DNA of 38,530 bases from an uncultured bacterium (lineage in GTDB: Bacteria > Pseudomonadota > Gammaproteobacteria > Burkholderiales > Burkholderiaceae_E), in contig CAIPNM010000166.1 in assembly GCA_903866395.1 (NCBI GenBank), positions 1 to 38,530 on the forward strand. Direction: 5' to 3'. Below are positions 9,094 to 16,609 of the stretch, piece by piece. Below the pieces are notes generated by a model that was not told the DNA's origin, ran no database searches, and saw only the letters and a list, made by a program, of their open reading frames with translations. Position 1 is the first letter of the stretch. Every line of letters starts with the position of its first letter. Both the position numbers and the translations under genes were made by a program.

Positions 9094-10092
9094 ATGATTC
9101 AAGGCCTTGCCGCAACTCGCGCGGCGCTGGTGGTTGCCGCGGCGCTTGCCGCAGGTTCCGCTTTTTCACAGACCAAGATTGATTTCGTTCTGAACTGGGT
9201 GCCGGGTGGCGATCATGCCCCCTACTACTACGCGAAGAAGCTTGGCTGGTATGCAAAAGAGGGCCTAGACGTGAACCTTGAGCCGGGCCGTGGGTCGGCG
9301 CTTTCCACGCAAAAGGTGGGCGCGGGCGCGAATCCGGTCGGGCTGGCTGACATGGCAGGCGTGCTGGTGGCTGCAGGCAAGGGCGCCCAGACCGTTGCGG
9401 TGTTCAACGTCTATGCCAATTCGCCACAAGGCCTCTACTGGCTGAAGAGTTCGGGCATCAAGTCGGTGAAAGATCTGGCCGGCAAGCGAATCGGTAACCC
9501 TGCGGCAGACGGCGCGCGCATCATGTGGCCCGCCCTAGCCAAGGCGAACGGCATGGACCCGAAATCGGTCACCTGGGTGAATATCGACGCTAACGCCAAG
9601 CTATCGGCGCTCAAGGCCAAGTCGATTGATGCCACCACGTCGTTCTACAACCTTCACCATGTCTTTCAGGCTGAGCTCGGGGCTGACATGGGTTTTCTTG
9701 CCTGGCGTGATGCAGGCCTCAACCCCTACGGCAATTCCATCATCGTCAATCCGCAGTTCCTGCAGAAAAATCGCGCGGCCATCGATAAATTTGTGAAGGT
9801 GACGCAGCGTGCGTTTGCAGCGTGCGTAGCGGAACCCAAGCCCTGCGTGCAGGCGCTGATCGACGCCAACGGCGCGCTCAAGTTCGATAACGAGCTGGTG
9901 AACTGGTCGCTGGTTGAAGTGCTGATGAGCGACAAATTCTCGCGTGAGATGTCGCTGGGGGTGCACGAAGATCAGCGCATGCAGGACGACTACGCGCTGG
10001 TTCGCGATTACATCGGCATCGAAAAGCCGTTTGAGGTGAAGAGCGTCTACACCAACGAGTTTCTCGATCGTTCGGTGCGCATGACCAAATAA
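9094..10092 (+). CDS. ABC transporter substrate-binding protein, NMT1/THI5-like (SsuA/TauA superfamily)
   Basis: A periplasmic binding protein of 332 residues. The start at ATG 9094 has an AGGGAGA ribosome site and opens a signal peptide ending near 'GSAFSQ'; the frame is open further upstream but without a site. The mature N-terminus 'TKIDFVLNWVPGGDHAPYYYAKKLGWYAKEGLDV' is the signature of THI5/NMT1 domains, which bind hydroxymethylpyrimidine-like compounds, riboflavin, sulfonates or aromatic acids. It diverges from the operon holding the NitT/TauT permease, the obvious membrane partner. It is followed by a long hairpin, so it seems to be monocistronic. Confidence 0.92.
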   Translation: MIQGLAATRAALVVAAALAAGSAFSQTKIDFVLNWVPGGDHAPYYYAKKLGWYAKEGLDVNLEPGRGSALSTQKVGAGANPVGLADMAGVLVAAGKGAQTVAVFNVYANSPQGLYWLKSSGIKSVKDLAGKRIGNPAADGARIMWPALAKANGMDPKSVTWVNIDANAKLSALKAKSIDATTSFYNLHHVFQAELGADMGFLAWRDAGLNPYGNSIIVNPQFLQKNRAAIDKFVKVTQRAFAACVAEPKPCVQALIDANGALKFDNELVNWSLVEVLMSDKFSREMSLGVHEDQRMQDDYALVRDYIGIEKPFEVKSVYTNEFLDRSVRMTK

Positions 10093-10103
10093 CACCCTCG
10101 GGC

Positions 10104-10146
10104 GGGCTGACGGTTGGCGCGCAGGGGGTGCGCGCCTTGTCAGCCC
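10104..10146. terminator. Long two-part hairpin between convergent genes
   Basis: Outer arms GGGCTGAC (10104-10111) and GTCAGCCC (10139-10146) enclose inner arms GGCGCGCA (10116-10123) and TGCGCGCC (10129-10136) around a GGGGG loop: 16 paired bases with a small internal loop. It follows the binding-protein stop by 12 bases and overlaps the stop codon of the convergent acetyltransferase gene. No T-tract follows. It probably ends transcription from both sides. Confidence 0.65.
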
Positions 10147-11054
10147 AGTTCCGGTCCCGCCACGGCAAAGGGCGTAAGGGGCGGGGCAGGCTGGGATGCT
10201 TGGTTCGGGTTGATTAGGCTCATTCTGGTGAACGGGCGCTGAGGAACAAAGCCTCTTGAGGCGACCCAGTCGGCGAACTTGCGCTGCGAATCGGGAATGT
10301 CAATAAACACGGCGCCGTCGATCCGCGACAGTGCCTCATCAGCCAGTTCAATCGCGGTGTCGGAATCGCGGGCTACCAGGGGCCCGAGCTGTGTCGCCAC
10401 CCGTCCCGGCCGCGCCAGTAAGAACCCATGAGCTTGCTCGCGGCTCCTCGCGACCAGGGAGAGCGACGGCGCTCTACGCATCAGGCTGTCAAGCAGCAGA
10501 CTGCGGTCGGCACCAAAGGCCAGCCGGTCCAGTTTATGTACAACGAGTGCGTCTCGTGCCATGTCATGGGGAGCGGTGAGGTCATGGCGGTGAAGACTTG
10601 GGGACGCGCGGCGGTGCGTACGGTGCTCCCAGCGCGTGAAGCCCCATTGGTCTGAAAATCCCAATTTCAGATACACCGGACGTCCAGCGGGGGTGGCATC
10701 GAGCACGGGAAGCAGGTGATGCTGCGCGGGTTCACGCAGCCACGCAAGGCTCTCTTCCAGGAGGCGCGTGGCGTGGCCCTTGCCGCGGTGCTCCGGTAGC
10801 ACCAACACCATACTGATCCAGGCAAGCGAGGCGGCGGTCGAATGCGAGGGCTGAGTGGCGATCGCGGGCCAGGGAAGCACTAGGGTCGAGGCGACTAAAG
10901 TGTTGTGTTCGCATAGCGCCCGGGTCCGCCCGTGCGCAAGCATCCAGGCCCAGTCATCGCGGGTCTGGTTCCAGTGCGCGGCCGCCGAGAGTGCCAGCAG
11001 GCCGTCAAGATCGGCGAGTGTGGGCTCGATCAGCATGGCAGCTTGGTCAGGCAT
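10140..11054 (-). CDS. GNAT-family N-acetyltransferase with YitH/HolE-type C-terminal domain
   Basis: 304 residues. The N-terminal half carries the acetyl-CoA pyrophosphate loop 'MVLVLPEHRGKGHATRLLE' (about residues 82-100, pattern V-x-P-x-x-R-G-x-G) and the later 'VYLKLGF' of the GNAT fold. The C-terminal half ('GFLLARPGRVATQLGPLVARD') resembles the second domain of YitH/HolE-like acetyltransferases. The acceptor substrate is unknown. It lies 26 bases downstream of the epimerase-like gene and is last in a three-gene operon with a MetE-like protein, so it may modify an intermediate of that pathway or be a passenger. Confidence 0.8.
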   Translation of the reverse strand: MPDQAAMLIEPTLADLDGLLALSAAAHWNQTRDDWAWMLAHGRTRALCEHNTLVASTLVLPWPAIATQPSHSTAASLAWISMVLVLPEHRGKGHATRLLEESLAWLREPAQHHLLPVLDATPAGRPVYLKLGFSDQWGFTRWEHRTHRRASPSLHRHDLTAPHDMARDALVVHKLDRLAFGADRSLLLDSLMRRAPSLSLVARSREQAHGFLLARPGRVATQLGPLVARDSDTAIELADEALSRIDGAVFIDIPDSQRKFADWVASRGFVPQRPFTRMSLINPNQASQPAPPLTPFAVAGPELG

Positions 11055-11080
11055 CGCGGCCCCGGCGTTGGTAGCGGAGG

Positions 11081-12127
11081 TCAGTAGCGACCGTCGCGCG
11101 CTTCGAAGTGTGTGGGCTTACCCAGACTTTCGCCGCCCCGCGTCACCCAGTCGGCGACCCAGTCGATCAGCGTGGAAAGCGGAACGCTTGGCAGCCCGAA
11201 CAACTGCTGTGAGGCAGAGGTATCAACCAGCCAGGCGGTGGGCGCCTCGGCGCCAGTCAGAATCGGTTCGCGGCCCAAGCGCTTTCCAAATTCGCTGGCC
11301 AGCCAGCGAATGGAGGTATGCGCTGGCCCCGTGATGTTGATGGGGGAGGTGGGGCTCGTGCAGTGCCCCAGCAGACGGAGCGCCTGTTCGTTGGCGTCGC
11401 CTTGCCAGATCACGTCGGCCCAACCCATGGTGAGATCAATCGGGCGACGGTTGAGCACGGCATCGGCGACATCGCGTAGGACGCCATAGCGCATATCGAT
11501 CGCGTAGGACAGGCGCACCAGACGTCCGGGCGTGCCCCAGCGCTGCGAACCATGCTCGAACATGCGTTCGCGGCCCACGCACGAGGCGGCGTAGTCGCCG
11601 GGTGGCGGGATGGCGGGCTCGGCTTCGGTGGCGCCAGGTCCGTCGGTGGGGAAGAATGGATATACGCAGGCGGTGGAAAAGGCAACGATCCGACACGATC
11701 GATAGTGCTCGGCGACCATCCATGGCACCGCAACATTCATCGCCCATGTGAAGGCAGGATTACCGCTTGCGCCGAATTTGTGTCCGGCCATGAAGATCAC
11801 GTTGGTGACGCCGTCGCGATGGTTGGGAAGCTTTGCAATCGCCTCGCGATCGAGCAGGTCGCAACTGATGGGCTCGACGCCAGCCTCTCGTAATTGGTTG
11901 GCAATCGCCGGGTCGCTGAAGCGGGCCACACCCAGCACACGCTTATGAGGTGCCGCGCGTTTGGCCATACGGGCAAGCGTCGGACCCATTTTTCCACCGA
12001 CGCCCAGCACGATGAGATCGCCATCCAATGCGCGTAATTCGCTGATCAGCGCCGGCGAGGGCGCTGTCATCGTGTCTTCGAGCGCGGCAACGTTGGCAAA
12101 GCCGGAGGGAAAATTGCCAGCACTCAT
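11081..12127 (-). CDS. NAD(P)-dependent epimerase/dehydratase-like protein with altered YxxxK site
   Basis: A 348-residue extended short-chain dehydrogenase. The Rossmann motif is GVGGKMG (residues 42-48); the serine-type segment is 'AFSTACVYPF' (149-158). Where the family has the catalytic Y-x-x-x-K, this protein reads Y179-A-A-S-C183 within 'GDYAASCVGRERMFE', so the lysine is replaced by cysteine. The protein may bind NAD without normal oxidoreductase chemistry, or use another residue. The ATG at 12127 overlaps the stop of the MetE-like gene (ATGA); an internal ATG at codon 20 is an alternative start. The substrate is unknown. Confidence 0.8.
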   Translation of the reverse strand: MSAGNFPSGFANVAALEDTMTAPSPALISELRALDGDLIVLGVGGKMGPTLARMAKRAAPHKRVLGVARFSDPAIANQLREAGVEPISCDLLDREAIAKLPNHRDGVTNVIFMAGHKFGASGNPAFTWAMNVAVPWMVAEHYRSCRIVAFSTACVYPFFPTDGPGATEAEPAIPPPGDYAASCVGRERMFEHGSQRWGTPGRLVRLSYAIDMRYGVLRDVADAVLNRRPIDLTMGWADVIWQGDANEQALRLLGHCTSPTSPINITGPAHTSIRWLASEFGKRLGREPILTGAEAPTAWLVDTSASQQLFGLPSVPLSTLIDWVADWVTRGGESLGKPTHFEARDGRY

Positions 12128-13128
12128 CGGCCGATGCCCTCGAACAGGTCACGGCCTGCAGCGAGGGCGCGGATCTTGCCGTCAGCGATGGATCGCTTGA
12201 GCATCCAGAAGCCGCAATCAGGGTGGATGTATCGGATGCGATCAGCCCCTAGCACGGCGGCTGCCCGTTCAATCGCGCGAGCGACCTCTTCGGCTGACTC
12301 GATGGCGGTGGACTTCACGTCGATCACGCCCAGGCCGAACCCGATGCCCGGTCGGAGCTCTCGAAACGCGGCCAGTTCCTCCGCTGGGCGATGCGCGCAC
12401 TCCATCACCACATGATCAACATGGAGCGCGTTGAGGTAGCCAATCAGGCGGTCCCAACTGCCTTTCTGAATGCTCTGGCCGCCGTAGTTCCCGAAACAGA
12501 GGTGTACGGCAGTGGGGCAGCGCGCCGCATCGAGCACTCGGTTCATCGATGCGGCCGCCCATTCCCACTCTTCCGCGTGGCCGGGAAGATTGGCCTCATC
12601 AACCTGGATCACATCGGCCTCGCAGTGCGCGACCTGTTCGGCCAGCACGCCGCCGATGGCGTCGCACAGGGCGGGCAGATCGGGATAGTGTCGATCGATC
12701 AGGGTTTTGGCCAACATGTGCGGGCCGGTGAGCGTGAACTTGAACGGGTGGGTGGCGAGTCTGCGCGCGCTCTCGCAGGCGAGCGGCAGATCAAGGGTGC
12801 CACTTGAAACTGGGCCGGTGACGGTTCCTGGAGGGCGAGTGCGAAAGCGAGTTCCCGAGGTGTTGCGGTAGGCAATCAGGTCATCGAAGGTGAAACGCTG
12901 CGTGATGCCGTCCATGGGCCGAACGAAGTATTCAATCATCCCGTTGGTCTCGGGATGATTGATGTCGAAGCGGTAGAGCTCACCATCGCAGACCAGATCA
13001 ACGCCCGCCCGCTCCTGCGTGTGAATCACGACCCGGGTGGCATCGGTGAGGGCCTGGGCCGATGGGCTTGCGACCAGCCATTCGGGTACAGGGTAGGAAC
13101 CGACGACGGTCGTACGGATCTTGGGCAT
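12124..13128 (-). CDS. Cobalamin-independent methionine synthase family protein (MetE C-terminal domain-like)
   Basis: 334 residues, only the catalytic TIM barrel of MetE without its N-terminal half. All four zinc ligands can be matched: H209 and C211 in 'AVHLCFGNYGG', E243 in 'VVMECAHRP' and C305 in 'IHPDCGFWM'. Known relatives transfer methyl groups to homocysteine or, as in epoxyalkane:coenzyme M transferase, activate thiols for other substrates. The start at ATG 13128 follows an AGGAG box; the longer frame from 13164 lacks one. It heads an operon with an epimerase-like protein and an acetyltransferase, and no other methionine gene is near, which favours a specialised catabolic reaction. 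That function is inference. Confidence 0.82.
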   Translation of the reverse strand: MPKIRTTVVGSYPVPEWLVASPSAQALTDATRVVIHTQERAGVDLVCDGELYRFDINHPETNGMIEYFVRPMDGITQRFTFDDLIAYRNTSGTRFRTRPPGTVTGPVSSGTLDLPLACESARRLATHPFKFTLTGPHMLAKTLIDRHYPDLPALCDAIGGVLAEQVAHCEADVIQVDEANLPGHAEEWEWAAASMNRVLDAARCPTAVHLCFGNYGGQSIQKGSWDRLIGYLNALHVDHVVMECAHRPAEELAAFRELRPGIGFGLGVIDVKSTAIESAEEVARAIERAAAVLGADRIRYIHPDCGFWMLKRSIADGKIRALAAGRDLFEGIGR

Positions 13129-13154
13129 GAAAGTCTCCTGAGGAATTCTGGCGA

Positions 13155-13175
13155 TGACTGGCAAGCGGCCAGTCA
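13155..13175. repeat. Perfect 8-base inverted repeat upstream of the MetE-like gene
   Basis: TGACTGGC (13155-13162), spacer AAGCG, GCCAGTCA (13168-13175). It starts 27 bases upstream of the MetE-like ATG in the 255-base divergent region 13129-13383. The position and symmetry suit either a dimeric regulator's operator or a leader hairpin. No regulator gene is adjacent. Confidence 0.5.
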
Positions 13176-13337
13176 GGTCAAGGGGGCTGCGGGGAACGGC
13201 CGTGGCCGATGGTACCTAGGCCGCGGCACACTCCACAAGTGCCGGTTTCGCTTCGCACCGACACGAGTTTTCACGCACGGGGCGGGCGGGTTAACATCAC
13301 AGCGCGCTCTCCCGTGAGGGAGCGCTCCGCACAGAGT

Positions 13338-13368
13338 GCTGCCCCGCGGCAGCGCACCCAACATTTTT
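13338..13368 (+). promoter_or_regulatory. Possible leader hairpin upstream of the Gfo/Idh/MocA gene
   Basis: GCTGCC (13338-13343), loop CCGC, GGCAGC (13348-13353), followed by ACATTTTT ending at 13368, and then the ribosome site of the gene at 13384. A GC hairpin followed by five T residues is the layout of a weak terminator or attenuator, but the T-run is 10 bases from the stem and no alternative fold is evident. Confidence 0.25.
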
Positions 13369-13383
13369 CAGGAGAAGCGCTCG

Positions 13384-14538
13384 ATGAGCAACGCCCAGCG
13401 CATTGGCATCATCATGTACGGCGTCACTGGCCGAATGGGTCTCAACCAGCATCTGATTCGGTCGATCAAGGCGATTCGTGAGCAGGGCGGTGTGCGCCTG
13501 TCTGATGGCACTCGATTGATGCCTGATCCGATCCTGATTGGCCGAGGCGCAGATCGTATGGCCGCGCTGGCCGCCCAGCATGGCGGATTGCGCTGGGGCA
13601 CCGACCTTGATGCGGCGCTCGCCAACCCCGCCGACACCGTGTTCTTCGACGCCGCAACGACCCAGATGCGGCCTGAGTTGATTCACAAGGCGATTGCTGC
13701 GGGCAAACACATCTACTGCGAAAAACCATCCGCCACCAGTATGGAGGCTGCGCTGGGTATCGCGCGAGCAGCCGAAGCGGCGGGCGTGCGGCACGGCGTG
13801 GTGCAGGACAAACTCTGGTTGCCGGGTCTGCTGAAGCTCAAGATGCTGATCGACTCCGGTTTCTTCGGTCGCATTCTGTCGGTACGGGGCGAGTTTGGTT
13901 ATTGGGTGTTTGAGGGTGATCTGCAGCCTGCCCAACGCCCGAGCTGGAACTATCGCACCGAGGACGGCGGCGGCATCATCCTCGACATGCTCTGCCACTG
14001 GCGCTATGTGATCGACAACCTGTTCGGCGAGGTACGGTCGGTGTCCTGCCTGGGTGCCACACACATCCCCACACGCTGGGATGAACAGGGCAAGCCCTAC
14101 ACCGCCACGGCGGATGATGCAGCGTATGCAACCTTTCAGCTCGCCTCAGGCGTGATCGCGCATTTCAACAGTTCGTGGGCGGTGCGCGTGCGCCGCGATG
14201 ATCTGCTCACTTTGCAGGTGGATGGCACGCACGGTTCGGCGGTCGCCGGGCTTCGGGGGTGTCGGACGCAGTCGCGGGTCAACACGCCCAAGCCCGTCTG
14301 GAATCCCGATCTGCCGCAGCCGATTCAGTTCATGGATGGCTGGCAGGAGGTGCCTGACACCGTGGTGTTTGACAACGCTTTCAAGGCGCAATGGGAGCTC
14401 TTCCTTCGCCATGTGGTTGAAGGGGGGGCATTCCGCTGGAACCTGCGCGAGGGCGCGAAAGGCGTGCAACTGGTGGAGGCTGCGCTGCAGTCTTGGCGCG
14501 AACGTCGCTGGGTTGATGTTGGGCCCTTGCCTGCCTGA
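13384..14538 (+). CDS. Gfo/Idh/MocA family oxidoreductase
   Basis: A cytoplasmic NAD(P)-dependent dehydrogenase of 384 residues. The nucleotide fold has GVTGRMG (13-19); the family signature EKP, with the catalytic lysine, is at 113-115 in 'YCEKPSATS'; the substrate-domain motif 'GGGIILDMLCHW' supplies D201 and H205. Such enzymes oxidise a hydroxyl of a sugar, inositol or glycoside, often at C3. I chose ATG 13384, preceded by AGGAG, over the in-frame codon at 13336, which lies inside a hairpin-rich leader. It is first in a six-gene operon and probably catalyses an early oxidation. The substrate is not identifiable from sequence. Confidence 0.9.
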   Translation: MSNAQRIGIIMYGVTGRMGLNQHLIRSIKAIREQGGVRLSDGTRLMPDPILIGRGADRMAALAAQHGGLRWGTDLDAALANPADTVFFDAATTQMRPELIHKAIAAGKHIYCEKPSATSMEAALGIARAAEAAGVRHGVVQDKLWLPGLLKLKMLIDSGFFGRILSVRGEFGYWVFEGDLQPAQRPSWNYRTEDGGGIILDMLCHWRYVIDNLFGEVRSVSCLGATHIPTRWDEQGKPYTATADDAAYATFQLASGVIAHFNSSWAVRVRRDDLLTLQVDGTHGSAVAGLRGCRTQSRVNTPKPVWNPDLPQPIQFMDGWQEVPDTVVFDNAFKAQWELFLRHVVEGGAFRWNLREGAKGVQLVEAALQSWRERRWVDVGPLPA

Positions 14539-14551
14539 AGGGAGCGCGTCA

Positions 14552-15730
14552 ATGCCAAGTTTGATACTGCCATCGGCCGGCGGCGCCCTTGATCGCTACA
14601 CCTTGAGCGGCATCCCCGCCTGGACGCCTGCCGTCCGCGGCTGGAACAGGGTGGCCTATGCAGCCGCGCATGTGGTGGCCGATCCGCTCTCGAACGTCGA
14701 CCCCTGGCTCGAGCCCGCGATCGACTGGGACCGAACCATTGCCTATCGCGAACATTTGTGGCGTCTCGGGTTCGGGGTGGCAGAAGCCATGGACACAGCC
14801 CAGCGCGGCATGGGGCTTGACTGGGGCAACTCCCTCGAGCTGATTCGGCGATCGATCGCGGCCGCTCGTGCGTTCGGTGCTTCGCCGCACGGTGGACCGG
14901 CGCGGGTGGCGAGCGGCGCCGGAACCGACCATCTTTCGCCCGACCCGTCGCGCACGGTGGCCGAGGTCATCGCGGCGTATGAACAGCAGATCGAAGCGAT
15001 CGAGGCATTGGGGGGCCAACTGATTCTGATGGCCAGTCGTGCGCTCGCTGCCTGCGCGCGTTCGCCCGAGGACTACGGCCGCGTCTACGATCATCTGCTG
15101 AGCCAGGTGAGGGAGCCCGTGATCATTCACTGGCTGGGGGATATGTTTGATCCCGCTCTGGCCGGCTATTGGGGGCACGCTGATCTGAATGCCGCCATGG
15201 ATGTTGCGGTGGACGTGCTGAACCGGAACGCCTCGCGGATTGACGGCGTGAAGATTTCGCTGCTCGACAAAGACCGCGAAATCGCCATGCGGCGCAGGCT
15301 TGCGCCCGGCATTCGCATGTACACCGGCGACGATTTCAATTTTGCCGAGCTGATTGCGGGCGATGCGCAGGGCTATTCCGATGCTTTGCTCGGGATTTTT
15401 GATTCCATCGCACCCGCGGCCGCGGCTGCACTCGATGCGCTCGGTGCTGCTGATCTCGAGCAATTTCATCGCATCCTCGCGCCCACCGTTCCGCTATCGC
15501 GCCATATTTTTCGTGCGCCCACCCGGTTCTACAAAACCGGGGTGGTGTTTATGGCTTGGCTCAACGGCCACCAGGACCATTTCGTGATGGTGGGCGGGCA
15601 GCAGAGCACGCGCAACATTCTGCATTTCGCGGAAATTTTCCGACTGGCCGATCAGGCCGGGCTGCTTACCGACCCCGATCGGGCGTGTAGCAAGATGGCG
15701 TCGCTTTTGGCCGTGCACGGTATCCAATGA
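14552..15730 (+). CDS. DUF993 family protein (dihydrodipicolinate synthase-like TIM barrel)
   Basis: 392 residues matching the DUF993 group, which is distantly related to DapA. The segment 'RIDGVKISLLDKDREIAMR' carries a candidate Schiff-base lysine at K234, and 'VIIHWLGDMFDPALAGYW' is another recognisable block. The start is ATG 14552, with GGGAG just upstream and 13 bases after the dehydrogenase stop; a long in-frame extension back to 14198 overlaps the dehydrogenase and is rejected. DUF993 genes are, from memory, often found beside Gfo/Idh/MocA and sugar isomerase genes, as here, but I know of no settled biochemical role. A lyase or hydratase acting on a keto-sugar is a reasonable guess. 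Confidence 0.82.
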   Translation: MPSLILPSAGGALDRYTLSGIPAWTPAVRGWNRVAYAAAHVVADPLSNVDPWLEPAIDWDRTIAYREHLWRLGFGVAEAMDTAQRGMGLDWGNSLELIRRSIAAARAFGASPHGGPARVASGAGTDHLSPDPSRTVAEVIAAYEQQIEAIEALGGQLILMASRALAACARSPEDYGRVYDHLLSQVREPVIIHWLGDMFDPALAGYWGHADLNAAMDVAVDVLNRNASRIDGVKISLLDKDREIAMRRRLAPGIRMYTGDDFNFAELIAGDAQGYSDALLGIFDSIAPAAAAALDALGAADLEQFHRILAPTVPLSRHIFRAPTRFYKTGVVFMAWLNGHQDHFVMVGGQQSTRNILHFAEIFRLADQAGLLTDPDRACSKMASLLAVHGIQ

Positions 15731-16599
15731 ATTCAGCCAACCCATTGGTGCCCGGGCTCTCGCTCAATACCGCGACAGTGCGCGAGCAGTGGAATCTCGC
15801 GCAAATGATTGAGGCCTGTGCCCGACACGGCATCCCCGGCATTTCGCCCTGGCGAGACAAGCTCGCGGAGCTCGGCGCGGAGAAGGCCGCCGCCATGATC
15901 CGCGCCCACGGGTTAAGTGTCACGGGTCTCTGTCGAGGCGGCATGTTTCCCGCAGCGACCGAGGCAGGCCGCCAGGCGGCCATCGAGGACAACCTGCGCG
16001 CGATCGATGACGCGGCCACCCTCGGCGCGAAATGCCTGGTGCTGGTTTGTGGTGGGCTGCCTGCCGGGTCGCGCGATCTGTCGGGTGCGCGGACCATGGT
16101 GCGTGACGGTATCGCCGCCATTCTGAGCCATGCGCGGGCCGCCGGGGTCCCGCTCGCCATCGAGCCGCTGCATCCCATGTATGCGGCCGATCGCTGCTGC
16201 GTCAACACGCTCGCCCAGGCGCTTGATCTGTGTGATGAGATCGATCCGCAGCATGCGCCGCTACGAAACGGCGCGTCGGTTGCGGCACTGGGCGTTGCAG
16301 TCGACGCCTACCATGTCTGGTGGGATCCCGAGCTTGACTCGTCGCTTGCGCGGGCTGGGGCCAATCGGCTGCTCGCTTATCACATCTGTGACTGGCTGGT
16401 GGAGACACGCGATCTGCTCCTCGATCGCGGCATGTTAGGTGATGGCGTGATCGATCTGCGCTCGCTTGGACGGCGCGTGCGGGCGGCGGGCTACAGCGGC
16501 TTCGATGAGGTGGAGATCCTGTCGCGACACTGGTGGTCGGTAGAGCCCGATGTCGTTCTCGCCACCATTCGCGAGCGCCATCCCGCCTGCGTGGCCTAG
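15727..16599 (+). CDS. Sugar phosphate isomerase/epimerase family protein (AP endonuclease 2-type TIM barrel)
   Basis: 290 residues, coupled to the DUF993 gene by an ATGA overlap. The barrel shows the expected metal-site segments: 'PLAIEPLHPMYAADR' with a glutamate at the end of a strand, 'VAVDAYHVWWDPEL' with D and H, 'LAYHICDW' and 'DEVEILSRHWW' with a terminal glutamate. These fit divalent-metal isomerases and epimerases of the xylose-isomerase-like superfamily. With the dehydrogenase and DUF993 it forms a trio that could oxidise, isomerise and cleave a sugar or glycoside. The substrate is unknown. Confidence 0.85.
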   Translation: MNSANPLVPGLSLNTATVREQWNLAQMIEACARHGIPGISPWRDKLAELGAEKAAAMIRAHGLSVTGLCRGGMFPAATEAGRQAAIEDNLRAIDDAATLGAKCLVLVCGGLPAGSRDLSGARTMVRDGIAAILSHARAAGVPLAIEPLHPMYAADRCCVNTLAQALDLCDEIDPQHAPLRNGASVAALGVAVDAYHVWWDPELDSSLARAGANRLLAYHICDWLVETRDLLLDRGMLGDGVIDLRSLGRRVRAAGYSGFDEVEILSRHWWSVEPDVVLATIRERHPACVA

Positions 16600-16609
16600 C
16601 GGGGCGTAC

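Noticed and set aside
10104-10146. Attachment site or mobile-element end at the long inverted repeat
   Set aside because: No integrase, transposase or direct repeat nearby; the position between two stop codons fits a terminator better.
14198-14551. In-frame 118-codon extension of the DUF993 gene
   Set aside because: It overlaps the dehydrogenase coding region, is Arg/Trp/Ser-rich, and a clear GGGAG site precedes ATG 14552.
14549-15469. 306-residue minus-strand frame opposite the DUF993 gene
   Set aside because: No recognisable domain, no ribosome site, and the plus-strand gene is tightly coupled to both neighbours.
16550-16609. ATG start for the four-carbon acid sugar kinase
   Set aside because: It overlaps the preceding gene by 50 bases and adds residues not typical of the family; GTG 16610 fits better, although its ribosome site is weak.
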